A DNA stretch of 64,000 bases from contig NZ_CP143867.1 of NCBI RefSeq assembly GCF_036416795.1, positions 5,014,001-5,078,000 on the forward strand, in the 5' to 3' direction. Shown here piece after piece: positions 32,589 through 40,538 of this stretch. Source of the DNA: Bacteroides sp. MSB163 (lineage in GTDB: Bacteria > Bacteroidota > Bacteroidia > Bacteroidales > Bacteroidaceae). A program made the translations under genes and the position numbers. The notes under the pieces are model-generated. The model searched no databases and was not told the DNA's origin. It saw nothing but the letters and a program-made list of their open reading frames with translations. Position 1 is the first letter of the stretch. Each line of letters opens with the position of its first letter.

Positions 32589-32996
32589 ATGACCTATGAT
32601 GAGTTTTTAGAGCAGGAACGTAACCGGCCCTCTCGTAAGAAGCCAGCTGATCTTGAGCATCAAATTCAATGCGCCTGCATAGACTGGTTTCGTTTAGCCT
32701 ACCCTAAGCTGCAAAGTCTTCTTTTTGCTGTTCCTAATGGTGGCAGACGTGATAAGGTGACCGGTGGTAAGCTGAAAGCTGAAGGTGCCCTTGCAGGTGT
32801 TGCTGATTTGATACTGCTTATTCCCAGGAATGGGTATGCTTCACTTTGTATCGAAATGAAAACACCTAACGGCATTCAGCGTGATTCTCAAAAACTCTGG
32901 CAGAAGGAAGTTGAAGCGGTAGGAAACAAATATGTTATCTGCCGTTCTCTTGAAGACTTCATACATGAAATAAAAGAATATTTGAATAACATGTAA
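32589..32996 (+). CDS. VRR-NUC nuclease
   Basis: The protein has 135 residues. The VRR-NUC motifs are visible: LEHQIQCACIDWFR, AVPNGGRR, GVADLILLIP and the catalytic CIEMKTPNGIQ (E-x-K). This PD-(D/E)XK family includes structure-specific endonucleases such as FAN1 and many phage nucleases that cut branched DNA. It probably resolves junctions made by the RecT/nuclease module. It starts 2 nt after the DUF4494-like gene. Confidence 0.85.
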   Translation: MTYDEFLEQERNRPSRKKPADLEHQIQCACIDWFRLAYPKLQSLLFAVPNGGRRDKVTGGKLKAEGALAGVADLILLIPRNGYASLCIEMKTPNGIQRDSQKLWQKEVEAVGNKYVICRSLEDFIHEIKEYLNNM

Positions 32997-32999
32997 TCA

Positions 33000-33197
33000 A
33001 TGGATAAACAAAAGGCAATACGTTGTATTGATTGTCGCAAGAGGCGATTAATACAATGGGGAAATACCCCTATAATCTCAGAATGTAAACGGTCTGGACG
33101 ACGGTTAGTAGCAGACTCCAAAAGATTCTGCATTCACTTTGAACTAACCAAGTGTCCGCCAATAATTGAGCATTTTAAAACCTACACAGATGGCTAA
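33000..33197 (+). CDS. Small cysteine-rich phage protein
   Basis: This 65-residue basic protein has a CxxC pair near the start (IRCIDCRKRR) and further Cys (SECKRSGRR, FCIHFE, KCPP), so it likely binds zinc. It starts 3 nt after the VRR-NUC gene and overlaps the next gene by 8 nt. It may bind DNA or act as an accessory to replication. Confidence 0.55.
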   Translation: MDKQKAIRCIDCRKRRLIQWGNTPIISECKRSGRRLVADSKRFCIHFELTKCPPIIEHFKTYTDG

Positions 33198-34188
33198 TTC
33201 AACAGGTCTCGACTATTTTTCATTTAACGTTGATTTCTTCGATGATGACAAGTTAGCACTTATAGAAGGTGAATTTGGCATAAAGGGAGCCTACATTGCT
33301 ATTCGCTTGCTCTGCAAAATATATAAAGAAGGTTATTACTACCAATGGGGTGATGACGAGTGTTTGCTTTTCTCGCGGAAAGTGGGTGCCGGCATTGCTT
33401 CGGACTTGGTGAAAGAAGTTGTAAAGGGGTTGGTCAAACGTTCCTTTTTTGATAAAGGGGTTTTTGAAAGGTTCCAGATATTAACTTCTCGTGGTATACA
33501 AAGCCGCTATTTTGAAGCAGTCAAGCGTCGCCAATGCGTTGAAGCCCGACGTGATTTTTTGCTTATCGATGTATCGAAATTCCCTAATGTGCACATTTTA
33601 GAGGAAAATGTAAACATTGATAAGACAAATGCAGACATTTCACCACAAAGTAAACTAAAAGAAAGTATACTAAAAGAAACTCCTCCTCAAACTCCCCCTC
33701 ACGGGGGCGCTTCGTCGGCCGGAGGAGGAAGAACAACTTCGTCTCCTCCTTTAGAAAAACACTTTGATATTAAATCAGCATTAAGAGGAAAACCTGGCGT
33801 AAATGAGAATGATGTATGGGAAGCTATGCGTCTGACCGAAAACGGGAAAGAATCATCATTTGGTTTGAGTCTCGTCAAGCAATGGTTAGATGCTCCTTCC
33901 ATGTGCAACTTCTATGAAATCCTACAGAAGTTACAAGGAATGGAACGGGCCGGACAAATAAAAGTTATGTCCCATGAAAATTACTTCACTTATGTCTTCT
34001 TGCTGGTAAACCTCACACAATCTGATGCTGATTCAGTACGATTGTATATTAAGGATCCCAGATTATTCGAAGAGTGTAAGAAGCTAATTGTCGAAATCAA
34101 AAAAGGCGGCATTAACCAACCAGGCAAATTTTTGCTCAAGAAACTACGTGAATGCCAAAAAGTTATCAATAAACAAAATCTTAAATAA
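33190..34188 (+). CDS. DUF4373-like phage replication protein
   Basis: The protein has 332 residues. The first 120 (LDYFSFNVDFFDDDKLALIE, GAYIAIRLLCKIYKEGYY) are the DUF4373/Lin1244-type N-terminal domain with a winged-helix-like fold, found in replication initiators of Bacteroides and Listeria phages. A low-complexity Pro/Gly linker with TPPQTPPHGGASS follows. The C-terminal helical part resembles a loading domain. The start at 33190 overlaps the previous gene by 8 nt; the frame opens 24 nt earlier. It probably organises phage replication together with the helicase. Confidence 0.7.
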   Translation: MANSTGLDYFSFNVDFFDDDKLALIEGEFGIKGAYIAIRLLCKIYKEGYYYQWGDDECLLFSRKVGAGIASDLVKEVVKGLVKRSFFDKGVFERFQILTSRGIQSRYFEAVKRRQCVEARRDFLLIDVSKFPNVHILEENVNIDKTNADISPQSKLKESILKETPPQTPPHGGASSAGGGRTTSSPPLEKHFDIKSALRGKPGVNENDVWEAMRLTENGKESSFGLSLVKQWLDAPSMCNFYEILQKLQGMERAGQIKVMSHENYFTYVFLLVNLTQSDADSVRLYIKDPRLFEECKKLIVEIKKGGINQPGKFLLKKLRECQKVINKQNLK

Positions 34189-34189
34189 T

Positions 34190-34519
34190 ATGAGTGGAAA
34201 AGATGTATTAAGGCTATTACTTATCAGTTACGGTTTTTGCCGTAATATTGAGATAAGTACTTATATTGGAGATGGTGGATGGATTGGTTACGAAGTATCG
34301 GCCAGTAATGACGATGGCATTGAATACTATGCAGTAGATTGTGAAGGTTTACTTTTTCATATATACGAGATACAGCAATTTATGAGAGATGAAAATATTG
34401 AACCTCGTTCAATGCTTGGAAACTTTAGCAACAAAAATCTTCTTTCAGATGAGTATTTAAATAAGCTACTGAATATGTCAGAGAATAAAAATTATTGTAA
34501 AACAAACCCTTATGAATAG
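34190..34519 (+). CDS. Small phage protein, unknown function
   Basis: This 109-residue acidic protein starts at the ATG at 34190, right after the replication gene's stop; the longer frame to 34088 lies inside that gene. It has an alpha-beta pattern (VLRLLLISYGFCRNIEIS) and no known motif. Confidence 0.5.
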   Translation: MSGKDVLRLLLISYGFCRNIEISTYIGDGGWIGYEVSASNDDGIEYYAVDCEGLLFHIYEIQQFMRDENIEPRSMLGNFSNKNLLSDEYLNKLLNMSENKNYCKTNPYE

Positions 34520-34537
34520 GCGTAAAACTATAAAATA

Positions 34538-34843
34538 ATGAATAAGACTATGGATGAAAAACAGAAAAGAATACTTCAATACTCTGCTATGCTCACAGCA
34601 CAGATTTTTGAGATGTTTCAAGAAGAAGACTGTGAAAATTACTTAGGTGACAGAGAAGTGAATAGTGTTGAATTTGGAATGGCATTAATGCACGCAAATT
34701 GTCGGATTTTCAAAACACTGTTTGGAGAAACAAACGTAAATCTATTAGAGGCAAGCCACATGTGTAATAGTCTTGCAGTTGAGTATCTGATGCAATATGG
34801 CAAGATATCCAAGCCGGGTGATGAAGAGTCCGATGATGAATAA
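34538..34843 (+). CDS. Small acidic phage protein
   Basis: This 101-residue acidic helical protein resembles unnamed Bacteroides phage proteins. It precedes the methyltransferase genes with a short gap. No motif is recognised. Confidence 0.45.
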   Translation: MNKTMDEKQKRILQYSAMLTAQIFEMFQEEDCENYLGDREVNSVEFGMALMHANCRIFKTLFGETNVNLLEASHMCNSLAVEYLMQYGKISKPGDEESDDE

Positions 34844-34862
34844 CCCTCAATACAATAAAAAA

Positions 34863-35354
34863 ATGAGTGAAACGAAAATCATATTAGATGCCTGTTGCGG
34901 TAGCCGAATGTTTTGGTTCGACAAAGAAAACCCTTTGGCCTTGTTTGCTGACATTAGAGATGAAGAGTATACTCTTTGTGATGGTCGAAGCCTAAAAATC
35001 CATCCGGACATTGTATCTGATTTTACCGATATACCATTTTTGGAAGAATCTTTTAAACTGGTGGTGTTCGATCCTCCCCATCTTTTAAAAGCTGGTAAAG
35101 ATAGCTGGTTGGCCAAGAAGTACGGAAAGCTTCCGGATGATTGGCCAAGGGTAATAAAGAAAGGTGTCGATGAATGCTTTCGAGTTTTAGAAGACTACGG
35201 AGTTCTGATTTTCAAATGGAACGAAGATCAGATAACAGTCAGGGAAGTATTAGAGGCCATCGAACGGCAGCCATTGTTTGGTCATACTACTGGAAGACAT
35301 GGCAAGACCATGTGGATGTGCTTTATGAAAATTCCCAAAGAGATACAATCATGA
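34863..35354 (+). CDS. SAM-dependent methyltransferase with DPPH motif
   Basis: The protein has 163 residues. ILDACCGSRMFWF is the SAM-binding motif I and VVFDPPHLL the catalytic motif IV. DPP[YWFH] is typical of N6-adenine or N4-cytosine amino-methyltransferases. It is short, with no target recognition domain visible, which resembles a class of small phage methyltransferases. It could modify DNA or RNA. The start at 34863 is chosen because the upstream extension overlaps the preceding gene. Its stop overlaps the start of the next methylase (ATGA). Confidence 0.75.
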   Translation: MSETKIILDACCGSRMFWFDKENPLALFADIRDEEYTLCDGRSLKIHPDIVSDFTDIPFLEESFKLVVFDPPHLLKAGKDSWLAKKYGKLPDDWPRVIKKGVDECFRVLEDYGVLIFKWNEDQITVREVLEAIERQPLFGHTTGRHGKTMWMCFMKIPKEIQS

Positions 35355-36082
35355 CGCATGGTAGTTTATTCAGTGGTATCGATGGATTCGAGTTAGGTGC
35401 ACAAATGAATAATATTCCCACCTTGTGGAATTGTGAGATAGAAGATTTTCAAAGAACCATCTTAAAACAAGTATTTCCAGATACAAAGCAATATGAAGAC
35501 ATCAAAGAATTATCAAAACCTGAATACGTCGATATTATTAGCGGGGGCTTCCCCTGCCAAGATATCAGCATTGCCGGAAAAGGAGAAGGTATCACCGGTA
35601 GCCGTTCCGGGTTATGGAATGAGATGTTCCGAATTATACGGGAAGTTAGACCCAAGTACGTGCTCATTGAAAACAGCCCAATGCTGCTTATTCGAGGATT
35701 CGAACGAGTCTTATGCGACTTTTCCCAAATCGGGTATAATGCAGAATGGAAGTGTATTCAGAATAAAGTATTCGGGTTTCCACATAATAGAGAGCGGCTC
35801 TACTGTATCGCTTATGACTCCCACCAAATCGGACGGGAAAAGATACACTATGAAGGTACAATCTTTAATCCGGAAAGTCGGTCATTCGAAATTCAAGGAG
35901 GGAAATTTAGCAGAATGTCTGGCAGCTCGTTTTGGAGTGAAGATTACTCCGAGTTTTTGCGAATGGATAATGGGATTTCCTATAATGTACACCGTCTTGA
36001 AGCAATAGGAAATGCAGTTAATCCAATTGTGGCGGGGTATCTATTCAACTGCATTAAAGAATTTGATAATCAATTAACGTAA
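35351..36082 (+). CDS. DNA cytosine-5 methyltransferase
   Basis: The protein has 243 residues. Motifs include GSLFSGIDGFELGA (I), GGFPCQDISIAGKG with catalytic Cys (IV), IENSPML at the ENV position (VI, here ENS), NRERLYCIA (VIII) and GNAVNPIVAGYL (X). The target recognition domain between VIII and X is short. The start overlaps the preceding methyltransferase by 4 nt. No restriction enzyme lies nearby, so it is probably a solitary phage methylase that protects phage DNA. Confidence 0.9.
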   Translation: MTHGSLFSGIDGFELGAQMNNIPTLWNCEIEDFQRTILKQVFPDTKQYEDIKELSKPEYVDIISGGFPCQDISIAGKGEGITGSRSGLWNEMFRIIREVRPKYVLIENSPMLLIRGFERVLCDFSQIGYNAEWKCIQNKVFGFPHNRERLYCIAYDSHQIGREKIHYEGTIFNPESRSFEIQGGKFSRMSGSSFWSEDYSEFLRMDNGISYNVHRLEAIGNAVNPIVAGYLFNCIKEFDNQLT

Positions 36083-36103
36083 AACAAGATAGAAAGGAAT
36101 CAA

Positions 36104-36910
36104 ATGAGAACCCCAATCACATACTACGGAGGCAAGCAGCAGATGGCAGCTAAAATAATTTCTATGATGCCGGCACATAAGATTTATTGCGAACCGTTCT
36201 TTGGTGGAGGTGCTGTTTTCTTCCAAAAGCCTAAAAGTTATCTTGAGGTAATAAACGACAAGAATGATAGATTGATAACTTTCTACCGGCAGGCGCAAGA
36301 ACATTTTGACGAATTGCGCTGCCTGGTAGAGAATACTCTTCATTCGGAAACAGAATACCTAAAGGCAAAGGATTTCTATAACGGTCGAGTTCCGGCCGGA
36401 GAACTTGAAATCGCTTGGTCTGTGTGGATGATAACGAACGGTTCTTTTTCTGGAAGCATGCACGGAGGCTGGAAATGGTGTAACGGTTCGGCAGGAAGCC
36501 ATACCGGAGTATTTATGCGGAACAAGCGTACGGAGTTTAACGAAACCCTCCGTTCACGCCTGGCCGAAGTACAGATTTCCTGCAGGGATGCACTGGAGGT
36601 AATAAGGCAAAGAGATACGCCAGAAACATTTTTCTATCTCGATCCACCTTATCCCGGATGTACTCAAGGTCATTACCGTGGATATACTCATGAAGAATTG
36701 TTTCAACTGCTCACCCTCCTGCAGGGCATTAAAGGAAAGTTCGTCTTATCTAATTTTTGGTGCCAGACACTCCGGTACTTTGTTGCCGTGAATAAATGGC
36801 ACGTTGAAAAGATAGATATGCCTCTCAAAGTCGCTAATTTAACAAAGGCGAAACGTAAGACAGAGATTTTAATAAGTAACTACGAGCTGAGCCCGATGTT
36901 GTTTGGCTAA
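36104..36910 (+). CDS. D12-class N6-adenine DNA methyltransferase
   Basis: The protein has 268 residues. ITYYGGKQQMA (motif X region), EPFFGGGAVFF (motif I, FxGxG) and FYLDPPYPG (motif IV, DPPY) define the D12/Dam class. It is a Dam-like protein of typical length. It is preceded by the strong AAAGGA leader seen upstream of two other early genes. Being solitary, it most likely methylates phage DNA to evade host restriction. Confidence 0.93.
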   Translation: MRTPITYYGGKQQMAAKIISMMPAHKIYCEPFFGGGAVFFQKPKSYLEVINDKNDRLITFYRQAQEHFDELRCLVENTLHSETEYLKAKDFYNGRVPAGELEIAWSVWMITNGSFSGSMHGGWKWCNGSAGSHTGVFMRNKRTEFNETLRSRLAEVQISCRDALEVIRQRDTPETFFYLDPPYPGCTQGHYRGYTHEELFQLLTLLQGIKGKFVLSNFWCQTLRYFVAVNKWHVEKIDMPLKVANLTKAKRKTEILISNYELSPMLFG

Positions 36911-36923
36911 TAACCTATCAGAT

Positions 36924-37118
36924 ATGAACACTTTTAAAAGTAAAGCAAGATGCCTTAAATGTGGCTGTACTAATCTTGTTTTAATGGAAATAAGTATTGC
37001 GTCTACAACTTTTGCTCAATCGATTGAATATGTGGATAAAGATTTATCTTACAATGAAGTCGGAAATGTAATTAGACTGAATACCAATGTAATCATTGTT
37101 GGATTTTTTAAAATGTGA
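36924..37118 (+). CDS. Small zinc-ribbon-like protein
   Basis: This 64-residue protein has one CxxCxC pair (CLKCGC) near residue 11 and a hydrophobic C-terminal part. The ATG at 36924 is chosen over an upstream TTG. Its function is unknown. It is the last gene of the early block. Confidence 0.45.
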   Translation: MNTFKSKARCLKCGCTNLVLMEISIASTTFAQSIEYVDKDLSYNEVGNVIRLNTNVIIVGFFKM

Positions 37119-37429
37119 TTCAAATAATAGACATGCTGGAACACCCAGAAATATTTTAATCAAAACTAAACATAAGAATGATATAGTATTTGAGAAAAAG
37201 ACGATTTTCTTCTTTCTCTTATATCAATCACTGACTGGCTAATCAAGAACAATCACCTTAATAAAGAGGATTTATTGTGAACAAGTAATAGAATTTAAAA
37301 TTAATTTTTCTATAGATCTAATTTATTCATTTTTTATTTTTATTTTTGGAGACCTTATAATATTATCAGAATATTAAATTATATACTCGTTGAACTAAGG
37401 AATACACATTAGAAATAAATAAAAAGAAG
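37119..37429. other. AT-rich gap before the KAP NTPase gene
   Basis: No gene is visible on either strand. The sequence is strongly AT-rich and holds one promoter-like box (TATTTTTG at 37341-37348). The jump in base composition is compatible with a junction of inserted cargo. Confidence 0.4.
37341..37348 (+). promoter_or_regulatory. Possible promoter box for the KAP NTPase gene
   Basis: TATTTTTG fits TAnnTTTG. It lies 81 nt before the ATG. The upstream -33 region is AT-rich and uninformative, and the match could be chance in this composition. Confidence 0.35.
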
Positions 37430-39358
37430 ATGGAATTAGACAATGTTATTAAAGATTATATTAATTCGAAAAATGCAGATTACGCTATAATGATTAATGG
37501 TGTTTGGGGTGCTGGTAAGTCATATTACTGGAAAGTAAAATTAGAACCATTAATAAGAGAACAAATATATAAAGATACAAGAGAGGAAAAAATTTGTTAT
37601 GAACCATTACACATAAGTTTATTTGGGATTACCAATCTTGAGGAGTTAATATTGAAAATATTTGCTGAAGTAAATCCTATTCTTAATAGTAAGGCATCAA
37701 AAATAGGAGGGCTTTTATTTAATAAAGCATTAAGCTTTTTCAATATTAGTGAGATAGATGGTAAAGATATCAAGACTTTGCTTTCTCCATTTAATATATC
37801 GCCTAGATATATATTCTGTTTTGATGATTTGGAACGGTTAGATTCTTCTTTATTGTTGGATGTTCTTGGATTTGTTAATTCTCTAATTGAGAATGACTTG
37901 TTTAAGGTTATATTAATTTGTAACGAGAGCGAACTTGACAAGAACTGTAAAGGCTATAAGAGCTGTAAAGAAAAGATCATTAGATATACTCATTATTTTG
38001 AACCTAATATCCCTGCTATATTAGAAAGTATGATTTCTCCAATAAAGGAAACATATCGAAGTTTTTTAAAGCAAAAAATGGTCTATATTGGTGAAATGTA
38101 TGCAAAAGGGTTATGTAATAACTTACGGACTCTAAAGTTTAATATAGATGTTTTTGAGAAAGTATATGATCAAATATATAACCAAAATGATTTGGATTAT
38201 AAGGAACAAATTTTAGATTATTTCTTTTATTTGTCTATACTATATTCTATTGAATATAAAAATGGAATCAGTAACGAGCAACTAATGCAGTTGAAGAGCT
38301 TAACTGAAGATATAACTTGGAATATTGATTTGGATGGAGATGAGTACCCTTCATTTGATAAACCTAAAGTGAAACAAATGGTAGAAAATGATGAAGATTA
38401 TTGGAATAATGTTAAAGAAAAATACACAGGTGACAACTGTGTAAAATTTGGTTCAAGTGCAGGACTACTCCATTATATATCAACTGGGTATTATAATAAG
38501 GATTTAATAAATGAAGATATTCAAAATATCATTCAGAGAATGAAAAAGGAAGAAGTTACCCAAGAACAGACTTATATGCAAAGCTTGATGGCTTTTTGGG
38601 ATATTGAGGATGCACAAATAAATACTACTGTAAATGAAATAATACACAAAATACCTGAAGGTGTGTTTCAATTAAGTGCCTATCCTGCTTTTTTCGCAAC
38701 TTTAACTACTTTGCAGAAAAACCATTTCATTGATTATAAAATGACTAGTGAAAAACTTTGCTCTTTATTTTTAGATGGGATTAAAAAAAGTGAGCTCAAT
38801 GCAAGTTATCTTAAAGGAATGGATCATTTATTTTTTACTTATGACAGGAGCGATCCTTATTATCCCCAAATTGAAAATCGAGTTTTGGAAATCAATAACA
38901 AACTAGGGTATAAAGAAGTACTTAAAAAGTTTGAAGGTATATTATTAAGAATGAATCATTGCGAAGATTTATGGGATATTGTAGGTTATTCTTATCCTCT
39001 TTTGGCTAATATTAGCGCCAGTGATTTTTTAGAGTCATTCATTAAATGTAGCAATAAAGAAAAAAGAAAAATTGTTTCCTTTTTACAAGAACGATATGAA
39101 AAAGGAAAAATAGGACTTGAAACAATTAGAAGTGAGAGTTTGTTTTTTATTAAAATGAGATCCTTATTACTCAGATATAATAATAACTCTCCACAAGTTG
39201 GTGCTAGTTATAAGTATATGATATATATGCAGAAAATGGTGAATAGTACTTTAAATAGAATTAAAACCAAATACATTAAAAGAAAGCGGAAGACTTTGAT
39301 GATAGGTAACGATGGATATGAATTCTATCTTGCATTAGGTGTACCTTCTATTAAATGA
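37430..39358 (+). CDS. KAP-family P-loop NTPase, candidate phage-encoded defence gene
   Basis: The protein has 642 residues. The Walker A motif GVWGAGKSYYW lies at about 24-34, Walker B in YIFCFDDLERLD at about 130, and the sensor-like VILICNESELD follows. The pattern matches the KAP family of predicted NTPases. The best-known member, F-plasmid PifA, excludes T7. The last 400 residues are helical without a recognised effector domain, and no membrane segment is obvious. It is AT-rich, flanked by gene-poor stretches, has its own terminator and is unrelated to the neighbouring phage functions. I infer that it is carried cargo against other phages. Confidence 0.75.
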   Translation: MELDNVIKDYINSKNADYAIMINGVWGAGKSYYWKVKLEPLIREQIYKDTREEKICYEPLHISLFGITNLEELILKIFAEVNPILNSKASKIGGLLFNKALSFFNISEIDGKDIKTLLSPFNISPRYIFCFDDLERLDSSLLLDVLGFVNSLIENDLFKVILICNESELDKNCKGYKSCKEKIIRYTHYFEPNIPAILESMISPIKETYRSFLKQKMVYIGEMYAKGLCNNLRTLKFNIDVFEKVYDQIYNQNDLDYKEQILDYFFYLSILYSIEYKNGISNEQLMQLKSLTEDITWNIDLDGDEYPSFDKPKVKQMVENDEDYWNNVKEKYTGDNCVKFGSSAGLLHYISTGYYNKDLINEDIQNIIQRMKKEEVTQEQTYMQSLMAFWDIEDAQINTTVNEIIHKIPEGVFQLSAYPAFFATLTTLQKNHFIDYKMTSEKLCSLFLDGIKKSELNASYLKGMDHLFFTYDRSDPYYPQIENRVLEINNKLGYKEVLKKFEGILLRMNHCEDLWDIVGYSYPLLANISASDFLESFIKCSNKEKRKIVSFLQERYEKGKIGLETIRSESLFFIKMRSLLLRYNNNSPQVGASYKYMIYMQKMVNSTLNRIKTKYIKRKRKTLMIGNDGYEFYLALGVPSIK

Positions 39359-39416
39359 GTTTATATTTAGAACAAAGAGAAACAATATTTAGGTAAATTA
39401 TATAGTAGATTGCATG

Positions 39417-39447
39417 CGTGTAAGAAGTTATCTTACACGTTTTTTTT
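39417..39447 (+). terminator. Terminator of the KAP NTPase gene
   Basis: CGTGTAAGA (39417-39425) pairs with TCTTACACG (39431-39439) around a 5-nt loop and is followed by eight T residues. Confidence 0.9.
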
Positions 39448-39941
39448 GTATAAACATAACAATAGTAAATATGAAATTAAAATTATTGATTGGCTTAATG
39501 GCTTAGCTGGATTGAGAAAGAAAAGTATCTCTTGTTGAAATTGTAAGTTAAATAAATAAGCCTCCAAAGCTCTCTATAGACAAAAAGTATTTTGCTTCAA
39601 TAAACACTCTCACAGACAATCGGTATTATATCCTATTTGACCGTCGAGTAATTTACATTGAATGATTTAACGCATAACCCCTACCAAAATGAGCTATTAG
39701 TAATCATGGAAAGGGAGTATACAAGTGAGTTTTATCAGACAATACGTATAAAGTCTATTAATATTTTGGTCACATATTGTAAGATTATCCTTAGTTCTAT
39801 CCACTTAACAACAGAGCTATTAAACTCCTATCATTTTTCTAAATGTCATTTCTATTTCATTCATTATTATGGGTAATTTTTCATTACATCTTTTGTCAGA
39901 TTTCTACTCTTTTCTAAGTACCGTTTAACATGTATATTATT
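39448..39941. other. Gene-poor AT-rich stretch
   Basis: I see no supported gene on either strand. A short plus-strand frame (39658-39876) has no codon or motif support and is left out. No repeats were recognised. Confidence 0.5.
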
Positions 39942-40385
39942 TTAAAAATCCCGAATTTCAGCCTTACAATTCTCAAAGTCTTGGGCTTTACCTATATATT
40001 CTCCTATGAAGTCTTCGATCCATTTACACAAATGGGCTGGAAGATATATTCGATTAGGGTAATAAAAACCGCTCAAGTCTGCTAGTATTTCATTTAAATC
40101 ATTCAACCTTTTTTCCTCCTCGTTTTTCCAACTATCACCATTAACCAAATGTCCCCGTTGAGTAAAAACACTAATTGCATGTGAAAAACGAATTATTTTT
40201 TCATACAACTCTGTAATAACTTTACCTTATTGTTCGTACACTTTAGTAAATCGAAACTGAGCTTTAGCTATCTTATAATTAGTAAATATATTAAAAATCT
40301 GTGTTATAATAGAAGTAGCTATCAAAATAATTATTGCATATATAAGGCCTATCTCTTTTAAAGAATATTCTACTATTTTATCCAT
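39942..40385 (-). pseudogene. Membrane protein gene broken by an in-frame stop
   Basis: On the minus strand an ATG at 40385 opens a frame with one membrane segment (IGLIYAIIILIATSIITQIF). It continues through KAQFRFTKVYEQ to a TAA at 40229-40227, then GKVITELYEKII in the same frame to a stop at 39942. The coding character on both sides of the TAA is continuous, and CAA to TAA would explain it. It was probably a 147-residue single-pass protein. It could be a recent loss or read-through. It lies beside the KAP NTPase gene and may once have partnered it. Confidence 0.6.
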
Positions 40386-40538
40386 ACTTTTTTGGTTTCA
40401 AAAATACGTATAAAAAGAATAATGGACAATGTAAACAACACCTTTATTATTTTTAGAAGAAATGTTTCCCTAAAAAACAATCAAAGTTGTAAATCATCAA
40501 CTGCATATTCACTTGAACTATATAACTTTACAAAAAAA

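Noticed and set aside
34863..36910. Restriction-modification system
   Set aside because: Three methylases are present, but none of the adjacent frames looks like a restriction endonuclease; the VRR-NUC gene belongs to the recombination block.
39658..39876. 72-codon plus-strand frame
   Set aside because: AT-rich chance frame without motif, ribosome site or operon context.
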